64,000 nucleotides of DNA from Colwellia sp. M166. Lineage in GTDB: Bacteria; Pseudomonadota; Gammaproteobacteria; Enterobacterales; Alteromonadaceae. Numbering within the stretch: position 1 is the first letter of the stretch; each line of letters opens with the position of its first letter. Shown here one piece after another: positions 1 to 10,293 of this stretch. The stretch is from assembly GCF_024585285.1 (NCBI RefSeq), contig NZ_CP040755.1, positions 1,922,001-1,986,000 on the forward strand. The letters run 5' to 3'. The position numbers were made by a program, and so were the translations under genes. Below the pieces are notes generated by a model. The model saw only the letters and a list, made by a program, of their open reading frames with translations, searched no databases and was not told the origin of the DNA.

Positions 1-131
1 TAATTGCCTTTACCCACTGACTTCATTTGTTCAACAAATTTAATAATACCACTTAGGCTGACAAATACGGTTAAAGTCAAAAAGGTCGTAGAAGCTATCA
101 CACGCCCTATATACATATCTAAAATGCGCAT
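1..131 (-). CDS. lptG: LPS export ABC permease LptG, N-terminal part only
   Basis: Only about the first 43 codons lie in the window; the gene continues past position 1. The protein begins MRILDMYIGR and runs into a first hydrophobic segment rich in T, L, V and S, as in LptG. LptG pairs with LptF and LptB in the inner-membrane ABC transporter that extracts lipopolysaccharide and sends it to the outer membrane. Its ATG shares one base with the lptF stop codon (TAATG), so translation is probably coupled. The call rests on the short visible N-terminus and on the conserved lptF-lptG order. Confidence 0.85.
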   Translation of the reverse strand, partial: MRILDMYIGRVIASTTFLTLTVFVSLSGIIKFVEQMKSVGKGN

Positions 132-1255
132 TAAACAGCTACCTTATTTTTAGTCAGTTTTGCTTTAAATATTCGGCCGCTTTTACGACCTTTAACTAAC
201 AAACTGAAACCTAAAATGAGCACAATAACATGTACGGGCCATAAACCGATATACTGTGGAACTGAGCCTTTTTCTATGCCTGAACGAATAGCCGTTAGCA
301 GTAAGAAGTAGCTTAAAAATAATAATAACGCGGGTAGCATTTTGCCGAATTTACCTTGCCGTGGATTAACCACACTCAAAGGTACTGCCACCAAAGTCAT
401 AATAATGCAGGCCAATGGAAAAGCGATACGCCATTGGCTTTCTGCACTCGCTTCAGGGGTTTGCTCTTGATAGAGTTCACTGGTTGGAATAGCACTGAGT
501 TTACGGCGTTTATGAGCCACTTTTTGATCTTGTATTTGGATATAATATTTATCAAACGCGACTTGGCGAAATTCTTTATTTTTTATGTCATTTTGATAAC
601 GCGTGCCAGCAGAAAGAATTAAACGTTGCGAGCCAGTATCTTCTTCAACAACCTGCCCTGTTGCCGCATAAACCAAGCTAGAATCGATAACGCTAGCGTT
701 TGGTGTATCTTTATCTGGTAATTGGGCAACAAATACTTTTTCGAAAGTATTGTCGGTACGATTTTTTTCATGAATAAAAACCACCGCTTTTTTGTTACCC
801 GTGGTCTGAAAACGCCCAGCAATAAGTGAACTTAATCCGGAGTCAGCCGCGATTTGATCTTTAACTTGGTATTCATACTCGGCTGCCATTGGCGATAAAT
901 AAAGCGTAAATACACCGGTGATAATAGCGGTTACAACACCGAGTATTAAGGTAACTCGCACCACATACCATTCACTGACCCCACAAGCATGCAATACGGT
1001 CATTTCATTTTCAGCATAAATACGACCATAAGCCAACAAAACCCCAAGGAAAAAACTTAACGGTAGAATCATGCCCGCAAGATCAGGTATTTTCAGGCCA
1101 ATAAAGGTCATCACTAAATGCCCGGGAATACCGCCTTCTGATGCATCATCGAGTACACGAACGAATTTATTACTGATAAATATCGTCATGATAACGAGAA
1201 ATACCGCAAGCTGGGTTTTAGCAACTTCTTTGAGCAAATAACGAAATATAATCAC
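131..1255 (-). CDS. lptF: LPS export ABC transporter permease LptF
   Basis: A 374-residue YjgP/YjgQ-family permease, close to the usual length. It starts MIIFRYLLKEVAKTQL and has three N-terminal membrane helices (about residues 10-30, 50-75, 95-120), a large periplasmic beta-rich domain, and three C-terminal helices (about 275-355). With LptG and the LptB ATPase it drives LPS from the inner membrane into the periplasmic Lpt bridge. It is divergent from pepA across a 251-base region and overlaps lptG by one base. The lptFG / pepA-holC-valS arrangement is the standard gammaproteobacterial one and supports the call. Confidence 0.97.
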   Translation of the reverse strand: MIIFRYLLKEVAKTQLAVFLVIMTIFISNKFVRVLDDASEGGIPGHLVMTFIGLKIPDLAGMILPLSFFLGVLLAYGRIYAENEMTVLHACGVSEWYVVRVTLILGVVTAIITGVFTLYLSPMAAEYEYQVKDQIAADSGLSSLIAGRFQTTGNKKAVVFIHEKNRTDNTFEKVFVAQLPDKDTPNASVIDSSLVYAATGQVVEEDTGSQRLILSAGTRYQNDIKNKEFRQVAFDKYYIQIQDQKVAHKRRKLSAIPTSELYQEQTPEASAESQWRIAFPLACIIMTLVAVPLSVVNPRQGKFGKMLPALLLFLSYFLLLTAIRSGIEKGSVPQYIGLWPVHVIVLILGFSLLVKGRKSGRIFKAKLTKNKVAV

Positions 1256-1350
1256 AAAGTGATCCTATAAAAACTTTCTATAAAACATGGTTTTTTTCTG
1301 ACATACAGCCATTTTTTCAGTAAACTTGTCATTTTTAGCATTAAATTAAA

Positions 1351-1426
1351 TGTAAGCTTACAGGTAATGCTGTGCAATCCGGCTATAATTATAGCCTTTA
1401 GCCCAATACATTTAAAAGTAAGCTTA
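1351..1426. promoter_or_regulatory. Palindromes in the lptF-pepA divergent control region
   Basis: The region holds a perfect 12-base palindrome TGTAAGCTTACA (1351-1362), a perfect 16-base palindrome GGCTATAATTATAGCC (1381-1396) and a second GTAAGCTTA copy (1418-1426). The 16-mer contains TATAAT on both strands, so it could give a -10 element in either direction. No convincing -35 lies 17 bases upstream. The two GTAAGCTTA copies start 66 bases apart and may be an operator pair. No binding protein is assigned. Confidence 0.4.
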
Positions 1427-1506
1427 GCGATTAATTACTGTTTTTAGCAAGCTAAATAGTATATTTACAATAAAATATACGCATTTGAGTCAAATTAGGA
1501 GACATC

Positions 1507-3012
1507 ATGGAGTTCAGTGTAAAAAGTGGCAGTCCGGAAAAGCAACGTAGCGCCTGTATTGTCGTCGGTGTTTTCGAACCTCGTCGTTTATCAGCTATCG
1601 CTGAGCAACTCGATGAAATTAGTGAAGGCTATATTAGCAATTTACTACGCCGTGGCGATTTAGAAGGCAAATCTGGTCAGATGTTGTTATTACATCATGT
1701 GCCTAATATTCTCAGTGAGCGCGTATTGCTCGTCGGCTGTGGTAAAGAACGTGAGTTAGATGAACGCCAATATCGCCAAATCATCAGCAAAACCATTAAC
1801 ACCTTAAATGAAACTGGTTCAATGGAAGCGGTATGCTTCTTATCTGAATTGCATGTTAAAGGTCGCGATACTTATTGGAAAGTACGTCAAGCTATTGAAG
1901 CAACTCAAGATTGTCTTTATAGCTTTAACAGTTTAAAAACCCGTAAAGAAGAGCCTCGTCGCCCTTTGCGTAAAATTGTTTTTAATGTTCCTACTCGTCG
2001 TGAACTGCCCATTGGCGAGCGTGCTATTAGCCATGGCCTGGCTATTGCTGAAGGTATTACAACCTGTAAAAACGTGGCTAATATGCCACCTAATATTTGT
2101 AACCCTGCCTATTTGGCTGAGCAAGCGCGTATTCTTGAAAATGATTACGACAATGTCAGTACCCAAATCATTGGCGAAAAAGAAATGGAAGAACTCGGCA
2201 TGGGCTCATACTTAGCCGTCGGCCGTGGCTCAGTCAATGAGTCGCTGATGAGTATTATTAAATATAATGGTGCTGGTGATGATTCAAAACCATTAGTGTT
2301 AGTCGGTAAAGGGCTAACCTTTGACAGTGGCGGCATTTCATTAAAACCCGGCGCGGGTATGGATGAAATGAAATATGACATGGGTGGCGCAGCAGGTGTT
2401 TTAGGTGCGATGCACTCATTAGCAGAGCTTAAGCTACCAATTAATGTTATTGGCGTTTTAGCTGGCTGTGAAAATATGCCTAGCAGTAATGCCTATCGTC
2501 CGGGTGATATATTAACCACAATGTCTGGTCAAACAGTTGAAGTATTAAATACTGACGCTGAAGGTCGTTTAGTATTGTGTGACGCATTAACCTATGTAGA
2601 ACGCTTTGATCCTGAGTTGGTTATTGATGTTGCGACTTTAACTGGTGCTTGTGTTGTTGCCTTAGGTGCGCACGCTACTGGCTTATTGAGTAGTCATAAC
2701 CCATTAGCCCATGAGTTACTCAATGCTTCTGAGCAAAGTGGCGACAGAGCATGGCGTTTACCATTGTGGGATGATTATCAAGATCAACTTGAAAGTCCAT
2801 TTGCTGATTTTACTAATTTAGGTGGTAAAGAAGCAGGCACAATTACTGCGGCCTGTTTCTTATCTAAATTTACCAAAAAATATCATTGGGCACATTTAGA
2901 TATTGCCGGTACAGCATGGCGCGGTGGTAAGAACAAAGGTTCGACTGGTCGTCCGGTAAGCATGCTAACGCAATTTTTACTTAATCGGTCTGGCGCTGAG
3001 CAAGGCGAATAG
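1507..3012 (+). CDS. pepA: Leucyl aminopeptidase PepA (M17 family)
   Basis: A 501-residue cytosolic aminopeptidase of normal length. The N-terminal half is the regulatory macro-like domain and the C-terminal half the di-metal catalytic domain. The M17 signature [16 protein letters not shown] is intact, and the upstream [16 protein letters not shown] segment carries further metal ligands and the catalytic lysine region. It removes N-terminal residues from peptides. In E. coli the same protein also binds DNA in XerCD recombination at cer and represses carAB; that role is only known from the family. An AGGAG ribosome site precedes ATG at 1507. holC and valS follow in the same direction. Confidence 0.97.
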   Translation: MEFSVKSGSPEKQRSACIVVGVFEPRRLSAIAEQLDEISEGYISNLLRRGDLEGKSGQMLLLHHVPNILSERVLLVGCGKERELDERQYRQIISKTINTLNETGSMEAVCFLSELHVKGRDTYWKVRQAIEATQDCLYSFNSLKTRKEEPRRPLRKIVFNVPTRRELPIGERAISHGLAIAEGITTCKNVANMPPNICNPAYLAEQARILENDYDNVSTQIIGEKEMEELGMGSYLAVGRGSVNESLMSIIKYNGAGDDSKPLVLVGKGLTFDSGGISLKPGAGMDEMKYDMGGAAGVLGAMHSLAELKLPINVIGVLAGCENMPSSNAYRPGDILTTMSGQTVEVLNTDAEGRLVLCDALTYVERFDPELVIDVATLTGACVVALGAHATGLLSSHNPLAHELLNASEQSGDRAWRLPLWDDYQDQLESPFADFTNLGGKEAGTITAACFLSKFTKKYHWAHLDIAGTAWRGGKNKGSTGRPVSMLTQFLLNRSGAEQGE

Positions 3013-3042
3013 TTCACTCTGAGTTACTACGCGGAATAAGTC

Positions 3043-3519
3043 ATGCAAACACAAGCAATGTTCTACAGTATTGAAGAACAAAGTAAAGTCGTAGGCGTAT
3101 CTGTTGAACAGTTACACCTGCACTATGCTTGCCTGCAAGCGGCTTATTTTTACCGCCAAAACCAGCGAGTGTTTATTTATACCCAAGATCAAGAAAGCGC
3201 GCATAATATTGATGAAATGTTATGGGCCTTTGATCCCGACAGTTTTGTGCCACACAATCTTATAGGTGAAGGCCCAAAACAAGGTGCTGCTGTCGAAATT
3301 AGCTGGCAGCCCCCTACTAACCGCCGTGCGGTTTTAATTAATTTAACTAGCGATGTTCCTAACTTTGCTAACCAATTTTCGCATCTGATAGATTTTGTCC
3401 CTGCCGATGAAACACTCAAAGAACAAGCTCGAAATCGTTTTCGAACTTGTCGTCAATGGGGTTTCAATGTAGCTCATCAAGTGGCTAGCGCACCACAACC
3501 TATCGATACAACCAGTTAA
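3043..3519 (+). CDS. holC: DNA polymerase III chi subunit
   Basis: A 158-residue protein matching the HolC family: [20 protein letters not shown] near the N-terminus, [14 protein letters not shown] in the middle and [11 protein letters not shown] near the C-terminus. Chi joins psi in the clamp loader and contacts SSB at the replication fork. The gene begins 30 bases after pepA and ends 22 bases before valS, the usual pepA-holC-valS order, so cotranscription is likely. The last ten residues ([11 protein letters not shown] region) are low in complexity and probably disordered. Confidence 0.93.
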   Translation: MQTQAMFYSIEEQSKVVGVSVEQLHLHYACLQAAYFYRQNQRVFIYTQDQESAHNIDEMLWAFDPDSFVPHNLIGEGPKQGAAVEISWQPPTNRRAVLINLTSDVPNFANQFSHLIDFVPADETLKEQARNRFRTCRQWGFNVAHQVASAPQPIDTTS

Positions 3520-3541
3520 AAATCTTCTGACGGAAACTCTG

Positions 3542-6412
3542 ATGGAAAAAACATTTACCCCCTCTGACATTGAACAATCCCTGTATAAAAGCTGGGAAGA
3601 ACAAGGTTACTTTAGTCCAACGGGCGAAGGCGACAGCTACAGTATTGCTATACCACCACCTAATGTCACCGGTAGCTTGCATATGGGTCATGCTTTTCAG
3701 CAGACTATTATGGACACGCTCATTCGTTACCAACGTATGCAAGGTAAAAATACCTTATGGCAAACGGGCTGTGATCACGCCGGTATCGCAACACAAATGG
3801 TTGTTGAGCGTAAGATTGCCGCTGAAGAAGATAAAACTCGTCACGACTACGGCCGTGAAGGTTTTATTGATAAAATTTGGCAGTGGAAAGAAGAGTCTGG
3901 CGGCACTATCGATAAGCAAATGCGTCGCCTAGGTAACTCAATCGATTGGAGCCGTGAACGTTTTACCATGGATGACGGCATGTCTGAAGCGGTACAAGAA
4001 GTTTTTGTGCGTTTATTTGAAGATGACCTGATTTACCGTGGTAAGCGCTTAGTGAATTGGGATCCAAAATTCCACACTGCTATTTCTGATTTAGAAGTAG
4101 AAAATAAAGATAAAAAAGGCCACATGTGGCACTTGCGTTACCCACTTGCTAATGGCGCAAGAACGGCTGAAGGCCTAGATTATTTAGTCGTTGCAACCAC
4201 GCGCCCTGAAACTATGTTGGGTGATACCGGTATTGCGGTTAATCCTGAAGATCCACGTTATAAAGACTTAATTGGCAAACAAGTATTATTGCCTTTAGTT
4301 AATCGCTTAATTCCAATTGTTGGTGATGATCATGCCGATATGGAAAAAGGCACAGGTTGTGTAAAAATCACCCCTGCCCATGACTTTAACGATAATGAAG
4401 TAGGTAAGCGTCATCAATTACCACAAATCAATATTTTTGATAAAGACGCTGCGGTATTAGCGGCGGCTGAAGTTTATGACACGAAAGGTGAAGTGTGCGA
4501 TGCATACAGCACTGAATTACCCGCTGAGTTTGCTGGTATGGACCGATTTGTTGCCCGTAAAGCAATTGTCGCTAAGTTCGACGAATTAGGTTTATTAGTT
4601 GAAGTAAAAGCGCATGATTTAGTCGCGCCTTACGGCGATCGCTCTGGTGTTATTATCGAGCCATTATTGACTGACCAATGGTATGTACGTGTTGAAAAAT
4701 TAGCAGGTCCTGCTGTAGATGCAGTAAAAGACGGTCAAATTGAATTTGTCCCTAAGCAATACGAAAACATGTATTTTGCTTGGATGAACAATATTCAAGA
4801 TTGGTGTATTTCTCGTCAACTGTGGTGGGGACATCGTATTCCAGCTTGGTACGACGAAAATGGCAAAGTTTATGTTGGTCGTACTGAAGCTGAAGTTCGT
4901 GCTAATAACACCATTAGCGACGACATGAAGCTACGCCAAGATGATGACGTACTTGATACCTGGTTCTCATCTGCACTTTGGACATTCTCAACCTTAGGAT
5001 GGCCAAAAGAAACTGAAGATTTAAAAACTTTTCATCCAACGGATGTACTGGTAACAGGTTTTGACATTATCTTCTTCTGGGTTGCTCGTATGATCATGAT
5101 GACCATGCATTTCAACAAAGATGAAAATGGCAAAGCGCAAATACCGTTTAAAAAAGTCTATATGACCGGCCTTATTCGCGATGAAAATGGCGATAAGATG
5201 AGTAAATCAAAAGGCAATGTTGTTGATCCATTAGATATGATTGACGGTATTTCTCTTGAAGACTTATTAGAAAAACGCACCGGTAATATGATGCAGCCTA
5301 AATTGGCCGCTAAAATTGAAAAACTGACCCGGAAAGAATATCCAAACGGTATTGAAGCACATGGTACTGATGCCTTGCGTTTTACCTTAACGTCAGTAGC
5401 GACTACTGGTCGTGATATCAGCTGGGACATGAAACGTCTAGAAGGTTACCGTAATTTTACCAATAAACTATGGAATGCCAGCCGTTACGTGATGATGAAC
5501 ACTGAAGAATTTGATTGTGGTCGCTCTTCAGCAAACGAACCAGCAGGTGCAATGGAATTTTCATTAGCGGATCGCTGGATTATGGGGCAATTTCAACAAA
5601 CTGTAAAAACGGTACATGAAGCATTTGACTCTTATCGTTTTGATCTGGCTTCACAAGCCTTGTATGAGTTTACTTGGAACCAATTCTGTGACTGGTACTT
5701 AGAGTTAACTAAACCGGTACTGTTTAAAGGCAGTGAAGCACAACAGCGCGGAACACGTCATACCTTAGTGACGGTTTTAGAAGCTCTATTACGTTTAATG
5801 CACCCTATTATGCCATTTATCACTGAAACCATTTGGCAACGCGTTGTACCTTTGACTAACTTTGAGAAAACTGGTGATAGCATTATGATACAAAGCTTCC
5901 CGCAGTTTGACGAAAGTCAGTGTGACCAAACCGCTATTGGTGATTTAGAATGGCTTAAACAGTTCATTGTTGCTATTCGTAACATTCGAGGCGAAATGGA
6001 TATTGCTCCTAGCAAGCCATTACCTGTACTTTTGAAAAATGTTAATGCTGACGATCAACGTCGCTTGTCTGAAAATGAGCAATTTATTAGTGCCCTAGCT
6101 AAGCTTGAAAGTATTACGGTGCTAGCTAATGATGATAATGGCCCCGCTTCTGCAACCGCTGTCGTTGGTGATTTATCAGTATTAATACCGATGGCTGGCT
6201 TAATCGATAAAGACGCAGAATTAGCGCGTTTAGATAAAGCGATTGAGAAGTTAACAAAAGACGCTGATCGTGTACGCGGCAAGCTTAGTAATGCAAACTT
6301 TGTTGATAAAGCACCGGAAGCGGTTATTAATAAAGAGAAAGCAAAATTAGCTGAAGCTGAATCTACCTTAGCTAAAATGGTTGACCAGAAAGCTCAAATA
6401 GCCGAAATATAA
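3542..6412 (+). CDS. valS: Valyl-tRNA synthetase
   Basis: A 956-residue class I synthetase of normal length. The HIGH-type motif is in [12 protein letters not shown] (residues 41-52) and the KMSKS loop is [14 protein letters not shown] near residue 550. Between them lies the CP1 editing domain with the [11 protein letters not shown] motif that hydrolyses Thr-tRNA(Val). The C-terminal 70 residues form the tRNA-binding coiled coil typical of ValRS. It charges tRNA(Val) in the cytosol. It is the last gene of the pepA-holC-valS group and is followed by a strong terminator. Confidence 0.99.
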   Translation: MEKTFTPSDIEQSLYKSWEEQGYFSPTGEGDSYSIAIPPPNVTGSLHMGHAFQQTIMDTLIRYQRMQGKNTLWQTGCDHAGIATQMVVERKIAAEEDKTRHDYGREGFIDKIWQWKEESGGTIDKQMRRLGNSIDWSRERFTMDDGMSEAVQEVFVRLFEDDLIYRGKRLVNWDPKFHTAISDLEVENKDKKGHMWHLRYPLANGARTAEGLDYLVVATTRPETMLGDTGIAVNPEDPRYKDLIGKQVLLPLVNRLIPIVGDDHADMEKGTGCVKITPAHDFNDNEVGKRHQLPQINIFDKDAAVLAAAEVYDTKGEVCDAYSTELPAEFAGMDRFVARKAIVAKFDELGLLVEVKAHDLVAPYGDRSGVIIEPLLTDQWYVRVEKLAGPAVDAVKDGQIEFVPKQYENMYFAWMNNIQDWCISRQLWWGHRIPAWYDENGKVYVGRTEAEVRANNTISDDMKLRQDDDVLDTWFSSALWTFSTLGWPKETEDLKTFHPTDVLVTGFDIIFFWVARMIMMTMHFNKDENGKAQIPFKKVYMTGLIRDENGDKMSKSKGNVVDPLDMIDGISLEDLLEKRTGNMMQPKLAAKIEKLTRKEYPNGIEAHGTDALRFTLTSVATTGRDISWDMKRLEGYRNFTNKLWNASRYVMMNTEEFDCGRSSANEPAGAMEFSLADRWIMGQFQQTVKTVHEAFDSYRFDLASQALYEFTWNQFCDWYLELTKPVLFKGSEAQQRGTRHTLVTVLEALLRLMHPIMPFITETIWQRVVPLTNFEKTGDSIMIQSFPQFDESQCDQTAIGDLEWLKQFIVAIRNIRGEMDIAPSKPLPVLLKNVNADDQRRLSENEQFISALAKLESITVLANDDNGPASATAVVGDLSVLIPMAGLIDKDAELARLDKAIEKLTKDADRVRGKLSNANFVDKAPEAVINKEKAKLAEAESTLAKMVDQKAQIAEI

Positions 6413-6433
6413 ACAATTAGTTAGAAAGAACTT

Positions 6434-6464
6434 AAAAAAGCCAGCACCTTAGCTGGTTTTTTTT
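6434..6464 (+). terminator. Rho-independent terminator after valS
   Basis: A-rich tract, stem CCAGC/GCTGG (6441-6445 with 6452-6456) with loop ACCTTA, then a run of eight T. The flanking A and T runs extend the stem with a G-T pair. It starts about 20 bases after the valS stop. Confidence 0.85.
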
Positions 6465-6722
6465 AGGTCATAAAAAAGTAAAGTAATCTGCATTTTTTTT
6501 AGAGATTCCTCAATTCTAATGTGTTAACATGTTTTTGCGTTGAGTTTTTGCGTTTCGGGAGAAGGAGAGATCACTATGTCATTAGACTTTTGATCAGCCT
6601 AGACGCTTTAATATGTGTTACTGGAAACCTTTCTCTGTCTGTACTTCATAGGTAGAGGGCATTTACTCCGTATATGGCCGTTTTGGCTAAACTTTAATTT
6701 TTGACCTGCGAGAAATGTTGGT
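6465..6722 (+). promoter_or_regulatory. Long 5' leader of the cold-shock gene with a 5-codon reading frame
   Basis: About 260 bases separate the valS terminator from the cold-shock gene, as expected for csp genes whose long structured leaders control cold translation. At 6561-6568 there is a near-ideal ribosome site (GAAGGAGA), followed at 6576-6593 by ATG TCA TTA GAC TTT TGA, a complete five-codon frame. The ribosome site of the csp gene itself is weaker. Whether the short frame is translated, or the purine run has a structural role, cannot be told from sequence. The transcription start is not identified. Confidence 0.45.
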
Positions 6723-6932
6723 ATGTCTGATACAGTAACTGGTAAAGTAAAATTTTTTAACGAATCTAAAGGATTTGGTTTCATCGAGCAAGAAAACGGC
6801 GCTGACGTTTTTGTTCACTTTAGTGCAATCTCTGGTGACGGTTTCCGCACTTTGACTGATGGTCAAGCGGTAACTTTCAGCGTAAAACAAGGCCAAAAAG
6901 GTCCTGAAGCTGAAAACGTAGTTGCATCTTAA
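6723..6932 (+). CDS. Cold-shock domain protein (CspA family)
   Basis: A 69-residue single cold-shock domain protein. It begins [20 protein letters not shown] and contains RNP1 (KGFGFI) and RNP2 (VFVHF), the two aromatic RNA-binding strands. Such proteins are cytosolic RNA chaperones that melt mRNA structure, often after a temperature drop. The family has many paralogues per genome, so no specific csp letter is assigned. The long leader suggests post-transcriptional control, but cold induction is not shown by the sequence. Confidence 0.97.
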   Translation: MSDTVTGKVKFFNESKGFGFIEQENGADVFVHFSAISGDGFRTLTDGQAVTFSVKQGQKGPEAENVVAS

Positions 6933-6980
6933 TTTGATTTAAGTGCATACTTATCTTTAGCATTGACTAAAGATTAAATA

Positions 6981-7009
6981 AAAAAACGAAACTTATGTTT
7001 CGTTTTTTT
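6981..7009. terminator. Bidirectional terminator between csp and hemH
   Basis: Perfect inverted repeat of AAAAAACGAAAC and GTTTCGTTTTTT with a four-base TTAT loop. T runs follow the stem on either strand, so it can end both the csp transcript and the convergent hemH transcript. Confidence 0.9.
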
Positions 7010-7068
7010 GTTTCTATCGCTTGTAAAATTACCTTATACCAAGTTTATTGGTTGCTAACGCTACTTAA

Positions 7069-8088
7069 CTACTTATTAATATAGGGTTCGATTAAGTCCA
7101 CCATAGCAGCAATATGCATATCATCATCATTTAATGCCGGAATATAATGGTATTGCTCTCCACCCGCAGTAATAAAAACTTCACGATTTTCATGAACCAA
7201 TTCTTCCAGAGTTTCTAAACAATCGGCACTAAACGCTGGACTAATAATAGCAACATGTTTATTACCTTCTGCGGCAAGTTGCGCTAAGGTTTCATCGGTA
7301 TACGGCTTAAGCCACTCTGCTTTGCCAAAGCGCGACTGAAAGGTCATAGCGTAATCATCTTTACTTAAGCCAAGTTCTTCAACCACTAAACGGGTGGTTT
7401 TATGGCTAAAGCAATAGTATGGGTCGCCCTGTTCAAGAAAATATTTCGGCATACCATGATAAGAAAAAACTAACTTATCGGGTTTACCATTCATGGCTAT
7501 ATGTTTACCTATGCTTGCCGCTAATGCTTTAATATATAATGGTTGATCATGATAACCACTTTGAAAATGAATACTGGGGATCCAACGCCAAGTTTTAATT
7601 TTATTAAATACTGCATCAAAGGTTGAGCCTGTGGTCGGGCCACCGTATTGTGGATACAAAGGCAACACAATAATATTATTAACCCCCTGCTCTTGAAAGT
7701 TATCTAAGGCATGAGCAATTGACGGTGTGCCATAACGCATCGCTACATCAACAAGCACTTTATCACCATATTTTTCAGTCAAGATTTGCTCAACTTTGAC
7801 TTTTTGCTGCTGACTAATCACCAACAGCGGCGAGCCTTCCTCGGTCCAAATACTTTGGTATAGTTTGGCTGATTTTTTCGGCCTAACCCGTAAAATTATG
7901 CCATGTAAGATGATTAGCCAAAGTAAGCGAGGAATTTCTACCACCCGAGGATCAGACAAAAACTCAGCTAAATAACGACGCAGTGCTCCTGGAGTTGGGC
8001 TATCAGGTGTACCTAAGTTAGTCAGTAAAACACCGGTTTTAGCGCTGCTATCATGAACTTTTTTACTTCTTCCTGCATATCTTGACAT
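7069..8088 (-). CDS. hemH: Ferrochelatase
   Basis: A 339-residue ferrochelatase of usual length, inserting ferrous iron into protoporphyrin IX in the last step of haem synthesis. It carries the N-terminal VLLTNLGTPDSPTP motif, the catalytic histidine in FSYHGMP (about residue 211) and the acidic CLETLEELVHE segment that contains the conserved glutamate. The gene starts 8 bases after the glutathione peroxidase gene, on the same strand, so the two are probably cotranscribed. Placement beside the ccm genes for haem export and attachment fits functionally, but they are on the other strand. Confidence 0.97.
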   Translation of the reverse strand: MSRYAGRSKKVHDSSAKTGVLLTNLGTPDSPTPGALRRYLAEFLSDPRVVEIPRLLWLIILHGIILRVRPKKSAKLYQSIWTEEGSPLLVISQQQKVKVEQILTEKYGDKVLVDVAMRYGTPSIAHALDNFQEQGVNNIIVLPLYPQYGGPTTGSTFDAVFNKIKTWRWIPSIHFQSGYHDQPLYIKALAASIGKHIAMNGKPDKLVFSYHGMPKYFLEQGDPYYCFSHKTTRLVVEELGLSKDDYAMTFQSRFGKAEWLKPYTDETLAQLAAEGNKHVAIISPAFSADCLETLEELVHENREVFITAGGEQYHYIPALNDDDMHIAAMVDLIEPYINK

Positions 8089-8096
8089 AAACTTCT

Positions 8097-8648
8097 CTAC
8101 AAAATAGTGTTAACAGCGTTAATAAAAACGTCTGAATCTGGTGTTACTTTACTATTAAAATGCTGAATATTTTTACCATCAGCACTGATTAAATACTTAT
8201 AAAAATTCCATTTTGGTGCCGTCGTTTTATCCGCTAATTCTTTAAAAATTGGATGGGCATTGCTCCCCCAGACATGCACTGGCGATAACATAGTGAACGT
8301 TACGCCATAATTGACAAAACAAATGTCGGCAGTTGCTTTTTCTTCATCTTCTTCTTGAAAAAAGTCATTAGAAGGAAAGCCTATCACCACCAGACCTTTA
8401 TCTTTATATGCTTTGTGCAATGCTTCAAGGGCAGTAAATTGCGGCGTAAAGCCACAATGACTAGCCGTATTGACGATCAGTATCGGCTTTCCTGCGGTGA
8501 GTTGGCAGAGGTCAAGTTGTTCTTTGGCATGCAGTTTTTTTTCACTATGCTGCATAAAGGATAAACATTGGCTTAAATCTGTCGTATCTTTTGCCTGAGC
8601 ATTAAATGTTATCAGGGTAATAAATGCCATCGCTAGCAAAATTTTCAT
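8097..8648 (-). CDS. Exported glutathione peroxidase family protein
   Basis: The BtuE/GPx thioredoxin fold is clear: peroxidatic cysteine in NTASHCGFTPQ, the Gln/Asn site region GFPSNDF, and the Trp motif KWNFYKYLI. The usual FPCNQF is FPSNDF here, while a later cysteine in ICFVNYGVTF matches the common second-cysteine region. The start at 8648 is preferred over an upstream ATG at 8675, because AAGGA sits 5 bases before it and the protein then begins MKILLAMAFITLITFNAQA, a standard Sec signal peptide. That gives 183 residues. It likely reduces peroxides in the periplasm, probably with a thioredoxin-like donor; the donor is inferred. Confidence 0.9.
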   Translation of the reverse strand: MKILLAMAFITLITFNAQAKDTTDLSQCLSFMQHSEKKLHAKEQLDLCQLTAGKPILIVNTASHCGFTPQFTALEALHKAYKDKGLVVIGFPSNDFFQEEDEEKATADICFVNYGVTFTMLSPVHVWGSNAHPIFKELADKTTAPKWNFYKYLISADGKNIQHFNSKVTPDSDVFINAVNTIL

Positions 8649-8925
8649 CAATGTCCTTAGTAGAGTATTTCTCACGATATATTATCGCAAATTGTCGTTC
8701 AAAGGAATTAGCTAGTATATTCATAAACAATATCATTAGCTTATTTATATTTATAAAAAATAGTCTTAGCAGAAAATCTGTTACTAGCCTTTATTGAGCA
8801 ATATAGTATCATAGCCGCGACTTAGTAAGATCAAAGTTAGAATATAGTGACATAAGTCAAATTGTAATCGCATTTATTGAGTTATTATCATCCCATGTTG
8901 CAATACATTAGCGAAGTGAATAGAT

Positions 8926-9597
8926 TTGTCGAATTTAAACGCAAAAATTGAAACAACAAGCGTAAGCACGAATACCTTATTAAGCGCTCGCGGCTTGACC
9001 TGTATCCGTGAAGAACGAATATTGTTTGAAGAGTTAGAATTTACTATTGCTGCTGGCGACATTGTGCAAATAGAAGGGCCAAACGGCGCCGGTAAAACCA
9101 GCTTACTACGGATTCTTGCCGGTTTATCTCAACCTTATGATGGCAATATTTATTTTCAAGAAAACCCACTTGCGCAACAACGTGAAACGTTTCACCAAGA
9201 GCTACTTTATTTAGGCCATTTACCGGGCGTTAAAGACGAAATGACGGCTCAAGAAAACCTTGAATTTAACCTTGCTTTACACGGTTTGAATAGTAATACG
9301 GCTGAAAAAACATTATCAGAAGTTAATTTACTTGGTTTTGAAGACGCCCTTGCCTCGCATTTGAGTGCTGGGCAACATCGTCGTATTGCTTTAGCACGTT
9401 TATGGCAAAGCCAAGCCAAAATTTGGATTTTAGACGAACCTTTTACCGCTATTGATAAATTAGGCGTAAAAAAGTTAGAACAACTATTTTTACAACATGC
9501 TGATAACGGTGGCTGCGTTGTTCTAACTACTCATCAAGACCTCTCATTACCCGCTGAGCGTGTAAAGAAAGTCACTTTAGCTTATCGATTTTCCTAG
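8926..9597 (+). CDS. ccmA: Haem exporter ATPase CcmA
   Basis: A 223-residue ABC ATPase. The Walker A is [17 protein letters not shown], the signature [15 protein letters not shown] is the form typical of CcmA, and Walker B is IWILDEPF. The start is a TTG at 8926; no ATG or GTG in frame lies before the domain, so the N-terminus, about 18 residues longer than usual, is less certain. With CcmB it powers release of holo-CcmE from the CcmC-haem-CcmE complex in cytochrome c maturation. ccmB follows after a short gap, and ccmABCDE form one operon. Confidence 0.95.
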   Translation: MSNLNAKIETTSVSTNTLLSARGLTCIREERILFEELEFTIAAGDIVQIEGPNGAGKTSLLRILAGLSQPYDGNIYFQENPLAQQRETFHQELLYLGHLPGVKDEMTAQENLEFNLALHGLNSNTAEKTLSEVNLLGFEDALASHLSAGQHRRIALARLWQSQAKIWILDEPFTAIDKLGVKKLEQLFLQHADNGGCVVLTTHQDLSLPAERVKKVTLAYRFS

Positions 9598-9608
9598 GAT
9601 AATTGTTT

Positions 9609-10292
9609 ATGACACAACTTTCTTATCGGGCAGCATTCACTTTAATCGTCAAAAGAGATCTGATGATCGCTTTTCGTCATCGCGACGATATCATCAACCC
9701 ATTACTATTCTTCATTATTGTCGTGACGCTATTTCCGTTAGGAGTAGGCCCAGAAAGCACCACCCTATCACGCATCGCACCGGGTATTATTTGGGTTGCA
9801 GCGTTACTGGCGACATTACTTTCACTGGACCGATTATTTAAGTCCGATTATGCTGACGGCTCGCTAGAGCAGATGTTATTGAGTCCTCACCCGGTATTTA
9901 TTTTAGTACTGGCAAAAATTGTCGCACACTGGTTACTAACTGGCTTACCACTAATACTTATTGCACCATTATTAGCGGTATTGCTACATTTACATGAAAG
10001 TAGCTATGGTGCACTAATGCTGACACTACTGCTAGGCACGCCAGTGCTGAGTTTATTGGGCGCAATTGGCGTTGCTTTAACGGTCGGCATTAAAAAAGGT
10101 GGGGTGCTATTAAGTTTACTGGTACTGCCGCTTTACATTCCCGTACTTATTTTTGCCACTAGCGCAATTGATACTGCGGCAATGAACTTACCTTATAACG
10201 GTCAACTTGCTATAATCGCGGCAATATTTTTTGCCTCGTTAACCTTGGCCCCATTTGCTGTTAGCGCAGCGTTGAAAGTGAGTACAAATTAA
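9609..10292 (+). CDS. ccmB: Haem exporter membrane subunit CcmB
   Basis: A CcmB-family permease of about 227 residues with six hydrophobic segments; the first follows the polar AFRHRDDIINPLLFF region typical of CcmB. The ATG at 9609 is chosen over a TTG at 9603 because the AGGA site at 9596-9599 is then 9 bases away instead of 3. It forms the membrane part of the CcmAB ABC transporter in the inner membrane. ccmC begins directly after its stop codon. Confidence 0.95.
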   Translation: MTQLSYRAAFTLIVKRDLMIAFRHRDDIINPLLFFIIVVTLFPLGVGPESTTLSRIAPGIIWVAALLATLLSLDRLFKSDYADGSLEQMLLSPHPVFILVLAKIVAHWLLTGLPLILIAPLLAVLLHLHESSYGALMLTLLLGTPVLSLLGAIGVALTVGIKKGGVLLSLLVLPLYIPVLIFATSAIDTAAMNLPYNGQLAIIAAIFFASLTLAPFAVSAALKVSTN

Positions 10293-10293
10293 T

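Noticed and set aside
8874..9062. Minus-strand frame over the start of ccmA
   Set aside because: Antisense to ccmA with no ribosome site; a shadow frame.
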